A DNA stretch of 64,000 nucleotides. Origin: Actinophytocola algeriensis (GTDB lineage: Bacteria > Actinomycetota > Actinomycetes > Mycobacteriales > Pseudonocardiaceae). Both the position numbers and the translations under genes were made by a program. Below, piece after piece: positions 37,037 through 45,663 of this stretch; position 1 is the stretch's first letter, and each line of letters starts with the position of its first letter. The notes below the pieces were generated by a model. The model made no database searches. It was given only the letters and a program-made list of their open reading frames with translations, and was not told the DNA's origin. Location: contig NZ_JACHJQ010000015.1 of assembly GCF_014203735.1 (NCBI RefSeq), positions 32,801-96,800 on the forward strand, written 5' to 3'.

Positions 37037-37602
37037 GTGAAGGTGACCGTGTGGGTGGGGCTGGCTGTGCTGGGATGGGGCGAGGTCGTGCACTGGCGGG
37101 CGTCGCACCGCAGGCTTGGGACGGCCGACGCGGCCGGGGCGGGTGAGGCCGTCGTCGTGCTGGGGTATCGCAATCGTGGGCGGCGGGCCAACGTGGTGAC
37201 CCGGTGGCGGGTGCGGGCTGGGCTGCGCTCTGTCGAGGGTGCGCCGTGCTCGTTCTCAGTGGTGGGGCCGTTGCCGGCAAGCGGACGGAGGCCGACCTGA
37301 TGGCCGCCTACGCCCGGGCCGTGTGTGGCTACCGGGGTCCGCTGGTCGTGGACGGTGCCAGTCGCAGTACCTGGCAGAATGTCGCCAACGTCGTGCCCCT
37401 GATCGAAGGCGCCGGCCGGATCAAGATCGTTTCGCATTCCTTGCATGCCGAGAAGGCTCGGGAGTACCTCTGGCGGCAGCGGCCTGATCTGGCCAGCCGG
37501 CTGGTGCGGGGGCGTGACTACCGGTTCGGTGAGTGGCTCCTCGTCAAGCCTGCGCTCGCCGTGCTCGGGCTCCGCAACCTGCGGCGGCTCAGGGACCGCT
37601 AG
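37037..37602 (+). pseudogene. YdcF/DUF218-like protein, frameshifted
   Basis: Starts with GTG at 37037 (MKVTVWVGLAVLGWGE) and shows the first DUF218 strand AVVVLGYRNRG and RWRVRAGLRSVEG. The second half, VLVLSGGAVAGKRTEADLM.. through KIVSHSLHAEKAREYLW, continues in another frame. Restoring one base in the GGG near 37242 (GAGGGTGCGCC) joins them as SVEGCAVLVLSGG. DUF218 proteins are membrane-associated and may act on cell-wall precursors or cofactors; function unclear. True mutation or homopolymer sequencing error. Confidence 0.75.
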
Positions 37603-37612
37603 GTCGCACCGG

Positions 37613-37975
37613 ATGCCCACCTTCGACGAGATCACCCGCCACCACGACACCGGCCCGGACGAGGACCCCTGGGTGCTCGGGCCGCCACCGCCCGAAACGG
37701 TCCAGGTCGTGCCGTACGACCCCGGCTGGCCGCGTCGCTATGAGGAACTTTCGGCGGCTGTTCGTGAGGCGCTCGGGCACGCCGTTCTGGACATCGAGCA
37801 CGTGGGGTCCACGTCCGTCGAAGGGCTGGCGGCCAAGGACGTCATCGACATCGATCTCACCGTCGGCGATCCCCGTTCCGAGGCCGCGTACGTGCCCGCG
37901 CTCGAACGGCTCGGGTACGTCCTCGTCATCCGCGAGATCTACGACCGGCTGTTCCGCGCCGCGGGCATGCTCTAA
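37613..37975 (+). CDS. GrpB-family protein, C-terminally shortened
   Basis: 120 residues, where GrpB-like nucleotidyltransferase-fold proteins usually have 170-200. The N-terminal fold is clear ([48 protein letters not shown]). After [12 protein letters not shown] the expected C-terminal half is missing and a short tail (AAGML) ends the frame. The TAA stop overlaps the TAG stop of the convergent xerD. It may be a remnant or a short family member. Confidence 0.75.
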   Translation: MPTFDEITRHHDTGPDEDPWVLGPPPPETVQVVPYDPGWPRRYEELSAAVREALGHAVLDIEHVGSTSVEGLAAKDVIDIDLTVGDPRSEAAYVPALERLGYVLVIREIYDRLFRAAGML

Positions 37976-38886
37976 CCCCGCGCCCTCGGATGGGCGGTCG
38001 CGTAGACCTCGCGCAGTGTGTTGACCGTGACCAGCGTGTAGATCTGCGTCGTCGTCACCGACGCGTGGCCGAGGAGTTCCTGGACCACCCGCACGTCCGC
38101 GCCGCCTTCGAGGAGGTGGGTCGCGAACGAGTGGCGAAGCGTGTGGGGGGACACCGTGGCGGTCAGGCCTGCCCGTTCGGCCGCGACCTTCAACGTCTGC
38201 CACGCGCTTTGCCGTGACAGCCTGCCGCCGCGGAAGTTGAGGAACACCGCCGGTGTGCCGCGGCCCGCCGCGGCCAGGCCGGGGCGCGTGCGCACCAGGT
38301 ACGCCTCGACGGCGTCGAGCGCCGGGCGGCCGATCGGGACCAGGCGTTGCTTGCCGCCCTTGCCGTCCAGCAACACCGTCCGCTCGGCGGTGTCGATGTC
38401 GTCGAGGTCCAGGCCGACGGCCTCGGAGATGCGGGCACCGGTCGAGTACAGGACCTCCAGCAGCGCACGGTCGCGCAACGCCTCGGCCGCCGGTGCCTCG
38501 AGCAGGCGGAGCATGTCGTCGACCGGAAGCGCTTTCGGCAGGCGGCGCGGGGCGGACGGCGGCTTCACCTCGCGGGCCGGGTCCAGCTCGACGATGCCCT
38601 CCCGCACGGCGAACCTGTGCAGGCCCCGCACGGCGACCAGCGCCCGCGCGGCCGACGACGCCGCCAGCGGCGGGTGGTCGTCCGAGCCCTCCCGGAGCAC
38701 CGCGAGGAACGCCGACACGTGCGCCTCGCTCACGGCCGCGAGCGTCGGCACGCCCAGCGCGGCCAGGTGCCGCTCGTACCGCCGCAGGTCGCGGGCGTAC
38801 CCGTCGAGTGTGTTGCGCGAGGTCCCGCGCTCGACGGCCAGGTGGTCGAGGTACGCGGTGATCGCGCCGGTCAGCGCCGCGTTCAG
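37972..38886 (-). CDS. xerD: Site-specific tyrosine recombinase XerD
   Basis: About 304 residues. SAM-like core-binding domain ([22 protein letters not shown]) and a full catalytic domain: [11 protein letters not shown] (Arg), [25 protein letters not shown] (His and Tyr). It resolves chromosome dimers. The frame has no ATG, GTG or TTG between the conserved N-terminus and position 38940; a CTG at 38886 that overlaps the ald stop is the best start. The long upstream open frame is an ald shadow. Confidence 0.9.
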   Translation of the reverse strand: MNAALTGAITAYLDHLAVERGTSRNTLDGYARDLRRYERHLAALGVPTLAAVSEAHVSAFLAVLREGSDDHPPLAASSAARALVAVRGLHRFAVREGIVELDPAREVKPPSAPRRLPKALPVDDMLRLLEAPAAEALRDRALLEVLYSTGARISEAVGLDLDDIDTAERTVLLDGKGGKQRLVPIGRPALDAVEAYLVRTRPGLAAAGRGTPAVFLNFRGGRLSRQSAWQTLKVAAERAGLTATVSPHTLRHSFATHLLEGGADVRVVQELLGHASVTTTQIYTLVTVNTLREVYATAHPRARG

Positions 38887-39992
38887 GCCGCACCTCCGAA
38901 CGGCATCCCGTGCGCCTGCGCGACCTCCGCGAGCATCACCCTGCCGTCGGCGACGTTCAGGCCCGCCGCGAGCGCCGGGTCGGCGAGCGCCTCGGTTCCC
39001 TTGTCCGCCAACGACACCGCGTACGGCAGCGTCACGTTCGTGAGCGCCCACGTCGACGTGTTGGGCACCGCGCCGGGCATGTTCGCGACGCAGTAGAACA
39101 CCGAGCCGTGCACGGTGTAGGTCGGGTCGGCGTGCGTGGTCGGCCGGGAGTCGGCGAAGCAGCCGCCCTGGTCGATCGCGATGTCGACGAGCGCGGAACC
39201 GGGCCGCATCCGCGCGACCAGTTCGTTGCTCACCAGCTTGGGGGCCTTCGCGCCGGGCACCAGCACCGCGCCGATCACGAGGTCGGCCCACCGGCACGCC
39301 TTGTCGATCTCGTAGGCGTTGCTCGCGACGGTCTGCAGGTGCCCCCGGTAGGTGAAGTCGATCTGCCGCAACCGGTCCGCGTTGGTGTCGAGGACGACGA
39401 CCTCGGCCTGCATGCCGACCGCGATGGTGGCGGCGCTCATGCCCGCCACACCGGCGCCGATCACGGCGACCTTCCCCGCCGGCACCCCGGACACGCCACC
39501 GAGCAGCACACCGCGGCCGCCCTGCGCGCGTTCGAGGCAGTGCGCGCCGACCTGCGGCGCCATCCGGCCGGCGACCTCGCTCATGGGCGCGAGCAGCGGC
39601 AGCGACCCGTCCCGCGCGCGGACCGTCTCGTAGGCGATGGCGGTGGTGCCCGCGTCGACGAGGGCCTTCGTGCACTCCTCGTTCGCGGCGAGGTGCAGGT
39701 AGGTGAACAGGATCTGGTCCCGCCGCAGCCGGGGGAACTCCTCCGCCACCGGCTCCTTGACCTTCAACACGAGGTCGGCGGCCCACACCTCGTCGGCGGA
39801 CGGCACGATCCGCGCTCCGGCCGCCACATAGTCCGCGTCGGGCAGCGACGACCCGTCCCCGGCACCCGCCTCGACCAGCACGTCGTGGCCGCGATGCACC
39901 AGCTCCACCACACCGGCGGGCGTGATCGCCACCCGGTACTCGTGGTTCTTCACCTCACGAGGCACTCCGACCAGCACCCGCGACACCTCCAC
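38883..39992 (-). CDS. ald: Alanine dehydrogenase
   Basis: 369 residues. NAD-dependent alanine/pyruvate interconversion. [15 protein letters not shown] at the start (substrate Arg and Lys region), [25 protein letters not shown] motif [14 protein letters not shown], and [31 protein letters not shown] start at 39992; a GTG two codons on is possible. Overlaps xerD, so they are probably one transcript. Confidence 0.96.
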   Translation of the reverse strand: MEVSRVLVGVPREVKNHEYRVAITPAGVVELVHRGHDVLVEAGAGDGSSLPDADYVAAGARIVPSADEVWAADLVLKVKEPVAEEFPRLRRDQILFTYLHLAANEECTKALVDAGTTAIAYETVRARDGSLPLLAPMSEVAGRMAPQVGAHCLERAQGGRGVLLGGVSGVPAGKVAVIGAGVAGMSAATIAVGMQAEVVVLDTNADRLRQIDFTYRGHLQTVASNAYEIDKACRWADLVIGAVLVPGAKAPKLVSNELVARMRPGSALVDIAIDQGGCFADSRPTTHADPTYTVHGSVFYCVANMPGAVPNTSTWALTNVTLPYAVSLADKGTEALADPALAAGLNVADGRVMLAEVAQAHGMPFGGAA

Positions 39993-40105
39993 GACGGACC
40001 CGCCGGACGCCGTTGTCCGACTCTGTCGAGGCGGAGCCTAGCGCTGGTGGCCGTCCGGTTTCCGGGTTTCCGGCTGGCGTGGCGCGACTCCCGTAATGTG
40101 GAGTC

Positions 40106-40612
40106 GTGACCGACGACGAACTCCGCATCGGCACCGCGGAGCGCGAGGCCGCGGTCAAGATCCTCGGCGACCACCTGTCGGAGGGCAGGCTGGCGCTGGA
40201 GGAGTACGAGGAACGCATGTCCGCCGCGCTGGAGGCCCGCACGCGCGCCGACCTCCGGCCGCTGTTCAAGGACCTGCCCGCGCCCTACCCGGCGTTCATG
40301 GCACCGCCCGCGCCGTACCACGCCCTGCCGCCACCGCAGCCGTACCAGGCCGCGCCGCCGCCGAGCCCGTTCCAGTTCGGGCCGCCGCCGGCCTCGCCGT
40401 ACGAGTCCGAGCGCTACCGCGTCGCGGCCGGGTTGATGCAGATCATGGTGCCGTTCGGGATCGGGCGGTTCTACACCGGTCACACGAGCATGGGGATCGC
40501 GCAGTTGCTCACGAGCTTCATCGGCGTCGGCGTCATCTGGAGCATCATCGACGGGATCATCATCCTCGCGAGCGGTGGCACCGATGTGGACGGCAAGCAG
40601 CTGCGGATGTAG
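40106..40612 (+). CDS. DUF1707 and TM2 domain protein
   Basis: 168 residues. DUF1707 at residues 5-55 (ELRIGTAEREAAVKILGDHL, GRLALEEYEERM), a Pro/Tyr-rich linker, then a TM2 domain of two membrane helices (FGIGRFYTGHTSMGIAQLLTSF, VGVIWSIIDGIIILASG). Membrane protein of unknown role, common in actinomycetes. GTG start; divergent from ald. Confidence 0.88.
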   Translation: MTDDELRIGTAEREAAVKILGDHLSEGRLALEEYEERMSAALEARTRADLRPLFKDLPAPYPAFMAPPAPYHALPPPQPYQAAPPPSPFQFGPPPASPYESERYRVAAGLMQIMVPFGIGRFYTGHTSMGIAQLLTSFIGVGVIWSIIDGIIILASGGTDVDGKQLRM

Positions 40613-40616
40613 CGGC

Positions 40617-41342
40617 CTACCCGCACAGGAACCCCCGGAGCAGGGCGGACGTGCCGTCGAGGTGTTCGTCCATGGCCTGGCGGGCCGCGACCGGGTTGCC
40701 CGCCAGTATCGCGTCCACAATGGACCGGTGCTGCGCGTCGGAGTGCTCGATGTTGACCGCCAGCAACGGGATCGCGTCCAGCAGCTCGTTGACCCTGGTC
40801 CGGATGTCGGCCACCGCGGTGGTCAGTGACGCGGACGCCGCGACCTCCGCGATCGCCAGGTGCAGCCGGGAGTCGCGGCGGCGGTACTCCGCCTCGTCGG
40901 TGTCCACATCGGACACGTCGAGCAGCGCGGCGGTCAGGTGCCTGCGTTCCGCTGGGGTGAGCGTCCGCGCGGCCGCCGCCTCCGCCGCGCCGCTCTCCAG
41001 CACCCGCCGCAGTGTCAGCACGTCCTCCAGGTCGTCGCCGGGCGCGGGCCGCGGCGGCGGGCTCGGGAGGGTGACGGCGACGAACGTGCCGCCGTAGCGG
41101 CCGCGGCGGGACTCGACGTAGCCGGCGTCGACGAGCGCGCGGATCGCGTCGCGCAGGGTCACGCGGCTGACGCCGAGACGCGCGGCCAGGTCCCGTTCCG
41201 ACGGCAACTTCTCGCCCGGCGCGGCCACCCCGAGCCGGATCGCCTGCAGCAGCCGTCCCACCGTCTCCTCGAAGGCGTTGCGGGTCCGCACCGGACGGAA
41301 CAGTGCGGCGGCACCTCCCTCGTGGACGGCCACGGCGGTCAC
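40617..41342 (-). CDS. GntR-family (FadR-type) transcriptional regulator
   Basis: 241 residues. N-terminal winged helix (GEKLPSERDLAARLGVSRVTLRDAIRALVDAGYVESRRGRYGGTFV) and an FCD effector domain with metal-site residues (RDSRLHLAIAEVA, EHSDAQHRSIVDAI). Last gene of the ethanolamine-type operon and its likely regulator; the spaced motif at 45543 and 45620 is a candidate operator. GTG start abuts the SDR stop. Confidence 0.92.
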   Translation of the reverse strand: MTAVAVHEGGAAALFRPVRTRNAFEETVGRLLQAIRLGVAAPGEKLPSERDLAARLGVSRVTLRDAIRALVDAGYVESRRGRYGGTFVAVTLPSPPPRPAPGDDLEDVLTLRRVLESGAAEAAAARTLTPAERRHLTAALLDVSDVDTDEAEYRRRDSRLHLAIAEVAASASLTTAVADIRTRVNELLDAIPLLAVNIEHSDAQHRSIVDAILAGNPVAARQAMDEHLDGTSALLRGFLCG

Positions 41343-42107
41343 CTACAGCGGTGTGACGTACGCGCCCGAGATCCCGCCGTCCACGAGAAAGGTCGACGCG
41401 GTCATGTAGGACGAGTCGTCACTGGCGAGGAACGCCGCGGCGGCGGCGATCTCCGAGGCCTCCGCGAACCGGCCCATCGGCACGTGCACTAGACGCCGCT
41501 GCGCCCGCTCGGCGTCGGCCGCGAACAGCTCCTGCAGCAGCGGCGTGTTCACCGGCCCGGGGCACAGCGCGTTGACGCGGATGCCCTCGCGCGCGAACTG
41601 CACACCGAGCTCGCGGGTCATCGACAGCACGCCGCCCTTGGACGCCGAGTAGGAGATCTGCGAGGTCGCCGCGCCCATCACCGCGACGAACGACGCCGTG
41701 TTGATGATCGAACCCCTGCCCTGCGCGCGCATGTGCGGCAGGACGTACTTGCAGCACAGGTACACCGACGTGAGGTTGACCTTCTGCACCTTCTCCCACG
41801 CCTCGATGCCGGTCTCGAGGATCGAGTCGTCCTCCGGCGGGGAGATGCCCGCGTTGTTGAACGCGATGTCCACGCGGCCGTGGTCGGCGATCACCTGCGC
41901 GACCATCGCCTTGACCGCGGCCTCGTCGGTGACGTCGCAGGTGATCGCGGAGCCGCCGGTGTCCTTGGCGAGCGCCTCGATGGCATCGGTGTTCAGGTCG
42001 ACGCCGACCACGACGGCGCCCTCGTCGGCGAACCGCTTGGCGGAGGCGAGCCCGATACCGCTGGCCGCCCCGGTGATCACGGCGACCCGGTCCTGCAAAC
42101 GGTTCAT
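41343..42107 (-). CDS. SDR-family oxidoreductase (3-oxoacyl-ACP reductase-like)
   Basis: 254 residues. TGAASGIGLA nucleotide motif, NNAGIS, Ser in NTASFVA, YSASKGG catalytic Tyr/Lys, and FLVDGGISGAYV at the end. In this operon it may reduce or oxidise an aldehyde or alcohol intermediate. Directly abuts the aldehyde dehydrogenase stop. Confidence 0.9.
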   Translation of the reverse strand: MNRLQDRVAVITGAASGIGLASAKRFADEGAVVVGVDLNTDAIEALAKDTGGSAITCDVTDEAAVKAMVAQVIADHGRVDIAFNNAGISPPEDDSILETGIEAWEKVQKVNLTSVYLCCKYVLPHMRAQGRGSIINTASFVAVMGAATSQISYSASKGGVLSMTRELGVQFAREGIRVNALCPGPVNTPLLQELFAADAERAQRRLVHVPMGRFAEASEIAAAAAFLASDDSSYMTASTFLVDGGISGAYVTPL

Positions 42108-43475
42108 CTACTCCCCCTCTGTCGCAAGGAAAACGTTCTTGGTCTCGGTGAAGGCCGCCAGGGCGTCCGGCCCCAGCTCCCGCCCGAGTCCCGACTGTTT
42201 GACGCCGCCGAACGGCGTCCAGTACCGCACCGACGAGTGCGAGTTGACCGACAGGTTCCCTGCCTCCACCCCACGCGCGACCCGCATGGCGCGGCCGAGG
42301 TTCTCGGTCCAGATCGACCCGGACAGGCCGTACTCGGTGTCGTTGGCCATCCGGATCGCGTCGGCCTCCTCGTCGAAGGTCTGCACGGTGACGACCGGGC
42401 CGAACACCTCCTCGACGACCGTCCGGTCGGCGACCGTACGCGGCGTGACCACGGTCGGCGGGAACCAGAAACCGGGCCCGTCCGGTGCGCTCCCCCGGAA
42501 CGCGACGGCGGTCGTCTCGTCCACATAGGACTGCACGGTGGCGCGGTGCGCGGCCGAGATCAGCGGGCCCATCTCGGTTCCCTCGGCGCCGGGGTCGCCG
42601 ACCACGACACCCCGGACCGCGGGCTCGAGCAGTTCCATGAACCGGTCGTACGCGCTGCGCTGCACCAGGATCCGCGACCGGGCGCAGCAGTCCTGGCCCG
42701 CGTTGTCGAACACCCCGTACGGCGCGGTCGCGGCCGCCTTCTCCAGATCGGCGTCGGCGAACACGATGTTGGCGTTCTTGCCGCCCAGCTCGAGCGTCAC
42801 GCGCTTGACCTGCGCGGCGCAGCCCGCCATGACCTGCTTGCCGACCTCGGTGGACCCGGTGAAGACCACCTTGCGCACCAACGGGTTGTCGACGAACCGC
42901 TGCCCGACGACCGACCCCTTCCCCGGCAGGACCTGGAACACGTCCTCGGGGATCCCGGCCTCCCGCGCGAGCTCACCCAGCCGCACCGCGGTGAGCGGGG
43001 TCAGCTCGGCGGGTTTGAGCACGACGGTGTTGCCCGCGGCGAGCGCGGGCGCGAAGCCCCAGCCCGCGATCGGCATCGGGAAGTTCCACGGCACGATCAC
43101 GCCGACCACGCCGAGCGGTTCCGCGAACGTGATGTTCACCCCGCCCGGCACCGGGATCTGCCTGCCGAACAGGCGTTCCGGCGCTGCCGAGTAGTACTGC
43201 AGCACGTCGCGGACGTTGCCTGCCTCCCAGCGGGCGTTGCCGATGGTGTGGCCGGAGTTCTCGACCTCCAGTCGCGCCAGGTGTTCCCGGTCGGCGTCGA
43301 CGGCCTCGGCGAACCGGCGCAGCAGCCGCGCCCGGTCGCCGGGTGCGACCGCGCGCCACGACGCCAGCGCGCGGTGCGCGCGCCCGATCGCGGCGTCGGT
43401 GTCGTCGGCGGAGGTCAGCTCGACACGGGTGACCACCGCCTCGGTGGCCGGGTTGATCACTTCGGTGCTGCTCAT
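42108..43475 (-). CDS. Aldehyde dehydrogenase (gamma-glutamyl aminoaldehyde type)
   Basis: 455 residues. NAD(P)-dependent; VIVPWNFPMPIAGW, FTGSTEVGKQV, catalytic Glu in LELGGKNANIV and catalytic Cys in NAGQDCCARSRIL are all present. Next to a gamma-glutamyl ligase and hydrolase it should oxidise the gamma-glutamyl-aminoaldehyde made from the ligated amine. ATG at 43475 overlaps the hydrolase stop (ATGA). Confidence 0.92.
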   Translation of the reverse strand: MSSTEVINPATEAVVTRVELTSADDTDAAIGRAHRALASWRAVAPGDRARLLRRFAEAVDADREHLARLEVENSGHTIGNARWEAGNVRDVLQYYSAAPERLFGRQIPVPGGVNITFAEPLGVVGVIVPWNFPMPIAGWGFAPALAAGNTVVLKPAELTPLTAVRLGELAREAGIPEDVFQVLPGKGSVVGQRFVDNPLVRKVVFTGSTEVGKQVMAGCAAQVKRVTLELGGKNANIVFADADLEKAAATAPYGVFDNAGQDCCARSRILVQRSAYDRFMELLEPAVRGVVVGDPGAEGTEMGPLISAAHRATVQSYVDETTAVAFRGSAPDGPGFWFPPTVVTPRTVADRTVVEEVFGPVVTVQTFDEEADAIRMANDTEYGLSGSIWTENLGRAMRVARGVEAGNLSVNSHSSVRYWTPFGGVKQSGLGRELGPDALAAFTETKNVFLATEGE

Positions 43476-44191
43476 CGGGTCCCCCTGGTGGCGTTCACCA
43501 ACGCCTCGAACAACCTGCTGTCGGCCCCGTTCTCCTCCGGGTGCCACTGCACGCCGAGCACGAACTCCGGCTCGGCCAGCTCGACCGCCTCGACGACACC
43601 GTCACCGGCCCACGCCACCGAGACCAGCCCGGCGCCGAGCGTGTCGATCGACTGGTGGTGGTGACAGTGGACGTCCACATCGGACCCCATGATCGCCGAC
43701 AACCGGCTGTCCGGCAGCACCTTCACCCCCACCTGCCCGAAAACTCCCGGAGCAGGCAGGTGGTCGGTGTTGCCGACGTTGTCGGGCAGGTGCTGGTGCA
43801 GCGTCCCGCCGAGGACGACGTTCAGCAGCTGCATCCCCCGGCACACGGCGAGGAGCGGCACACCGTTCGCGAGTGCCGCCTCGATCAGCACGTGCTCGGT
43901 GTGGTCGCGGTCCGGCCGGGGCGGCCCGGTCTCGGGTGCGCGGTCGGCGCCGTAGTGCACCGGGTCGACGTCGGCACCGCCCGCGACGATCAGTCCGTCC
44001 ACACGCGACAGCAGGTCGGCGGTGACCTCGCCGACGGGCGGCAGCAGCACCGGCACCCCGCCACCGTTCACGACGCCGTCGAGGTAGCCGCGTGCGAGCA
44101 CGGCCGCCGGTGTGTCCCACAGCCCGAACTTCGACTGCTCCAGGTACGTCGTGACGCCGATGACCGGCGGGCTAGAGACGTTCGAACCCAC
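43472..44191 (-). CDS. Gamma-glutamyl hydrolase (PuuD-like class I glutamine amidotransferase)
   Basis: 239 residues. Class I GATase fold: catalytic Cys in LLAVCRGMQLLN, His and Glu in GVQWHPEE, plus VAGGADVDPVHY. PuuD-type enzymes split the gamma-glutamyl amide after oxidation to release the free acid and glutamate. The GTG start overlaps the end of the glutamine synthetase-like gene by 20 bases. Confidence 0.92.
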   Translation of the reverse strand: MGSNVSSPPVIGVTTYLEQSKFGLWDTPAAVLARGYLDGVVNGGGVPVLLPPVGEVTADLLSRVDGLIVAGGADVDPVHYGADRAPETGPPRPDRDHTEHVLIEAALANGVPLLAVCRGMQLLNVVLGGTLHQHLPDNVGNTDHLPAPGVFGQVGVKVLPDSRLSAIMGSDVDVHCHHHQSIDTLGAGLVSVAWAGDGVVEAVELAEPEFVLGVQWHPEENGADSRLFEALVNATRGTR

Positions 44192-45536
44192 GGACCCGCT
44201 CCCAGTCGGTCACAGCGGCGTTGTACGCGGCCTGTTCGACGCGCGCGTTGTTGAGGTAGTGCTCGACCACCTCGTCGCCGAACGCGGTGCGCGCGAGCTT
44301 GCTCTCCGCGAGCAGCTCGGCCGCGTCCCGCATGGTGGCGGGCACCTGCGGCTTGTCGACGCCGTACGCGTTGCCGGTGAGGCCCGGTTCGAGCGGCAAC
44401 TCGTTCTCGATGCCGTGCAGTCCGGCGGCGATCAGCGCCGCCACCGCGAGGTAGGGGTTCACGTCCCCGCCGGGCACCCGGTTCTCGACGCGTAACGACT
44501 CGCCGTGACCGACCACGCGCAGCGCGCACGTCCGGTTGTCCACTCCCCACGCGACGGTCGTCGGCGCGAAGCTGCCCGGCGCGAAACGCTTGTAGGAGTT
44601 GATGTTCGGCGCGAAGAAGTACGTCAGCTCACGCAGCGCCGCCTGCTGCCCGGCGAGGAAGTGGGTCATCAGCTCCGAGAAGCCGTGCTCGCCGTCGCCT
44701 GCGAGGACGGCCGAGCCGTCGGTACCACGCAGGCTGATGTGGATGTGGCAGGAGTTGCCCTCGCGCTCGTTGTACTTGGCCATGAACGTGAGGCTCTTGC
44801 CGTGCCGCGCCGCGATCTCCTTGGCACCGGTCTTGTAGATGCTGTGGTTGTCGCACGTGGTCAGCGCGGTGTCGTAGCGGAACGCGATCTCGTGCTGGCC
44901 GGGGTTGCACTCACCTTTGGCGGACTCGACGTACATGCCCGCGCCGGTCATGCCGTTGCGGATGTCGCGCAGCAGCGGCTCGAGCCTGCCGGTGCCGAGC
45001 ATCGAGTAATCGACGTTGTACTGGTTGCCGGGCGTCAGGTTGCGGTAGCCGGAGTTCCAGGCCTGCTCGTAGGTGTCGTCGAAGACGATGAACTCCAGCT
45101 CGGTGCCGACGTACGCGGCGAGGTCGCGCTCGGCGAGCCGGTCGAGCTGGCGGCGCAGCACCTGGCGCGGCGAGGCGGCGACCGGCCCGCCCTCGACCCA
45201 CTCGACGTCCGCGAGCACCAGCGCGGTGCCCTCGAGCCACGGCACGAGCCGCAGCGTCTCGAGGTCGGGGCGCATGACGAAGTCGCCGTACCCGCGCTCC
45301 CAGGAGGACATGGCGTAGCCGTCGACGGTGTTCATCTCGACGTCGACGGCCAGCAGGTAGTTGCACGCCTCGGTGGCGTGCGGGACGACCTCGTTCAGGA
45401 AGTACTCGGCGGCACAGCGTTTGCCCTGGAGACGGCCCTGCATGTCGGTGATCGCGACGAGGACGGTGTCGACGGTCCCACCCGCGACAAGCTCTCGAAG
45501 GCGGTCGAGCGTGAGCATCCCGTCCCGGTGCCCCAT
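44172..45536 (-). CDS. Glutamine synthetase-like gamma-glutamylamine ligase
   Basis: 454 residues. GS fold with catalytic motifs: the metal-binding EL segment in GTELEFIVFDD, SAKGECNPGQHEIAFRYD, the SCHIHISLRG block, and NRTCALRVVG with NRVPGGDVNPYLAVAAL. The set ligase plus PuuD plus aldehyde dehydrogenase indicates gamma-glutamylation of an amine rather than nitrogen assimilation. The divergent ethanolamine permease suggests ethanolamine as substrate, as shown for Streptomyces GlnA4; a polyamine is the alternative. ATG at 45536 with GGAGGG upstream. Confidence 0.9.
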   Translation of the reverse strand: MGHRDGMLTLDRLRELVAGGTVDTVLVAITDMQGRLQGKRCAAEYFLNEVVPHATEACNYLLAVDVEMNTVDGYAMSSWERGYGDFVMRPDLETLRLVPWLEGTALVLADVEWVEGGPVAASPRQVLRRQLDRLAERDLAAYVGTELEFIVFDDTYEQAWNSGYRNLTPGNQYNVDYSMLGTGRLEPLLRDIRNGMTGAGMYVESAKGECNPGQHEIAFRYDTALTTCDNHSIYKTGAKEIAARHGKSLTFMAKYNEREGNSCHIHISLRGTDGSAVLAGDGEHGFSELMTHFLAGQQAALRELTYFFAPNINSYKRFAPGSFAPTTVAWGVDNRTCALRVVGHGESLRVENRVPGGDVNPYLAVAALIAAGLHGIENELPLEPGLTGNAYGVDKPQVPATMRDAAELLAESKLARTAFGDEVVEHYLNNARVEQAAYNAAVTDWERVRGFERL

Positions 45537-45542
45537 GAGCCC

Positions 45543-45568
45543 TCCAAAGGATCAGTTGCGACCCATTG
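45543..45568 (+). promoter_or_regulatory. Spaced operator-like motif, copy 1
   Basis: TCCAAAGGA-N10-CCCATTG. The same halves with the same 10-base spacing recur at 45620-45645 in the same orientation. Each copy is an imperfect dyad (CAAAGG against CCCATTG). This copy overlaps the ribosome binding site side of the ligase gene. Confidence 0.55.
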
Positions 45569-45619
45569 TCCAGTGAAGTCTTGACACAGCACTGTAACGC
45601 GCATCACGCTTCGGGGAAA

Positions 45620-45645
45620 TCCAAAGGACTGATGCTGGCCCATTG
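45620..45645 (+). promoter_or_regulatory. Spaced operator-like motif, copy 2
   Basis: TCCAAAGGA-N10-CCCATTG, second copy, just upstream of the permease ribosome binding site, 77 bp from copy 1. Probable binding site of the GntR-type regulator encoded at the end of the ligase operon. Confidence 0.55.
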
Positions 45646-45663
45646 AACCCCGAGGGAGCATCC

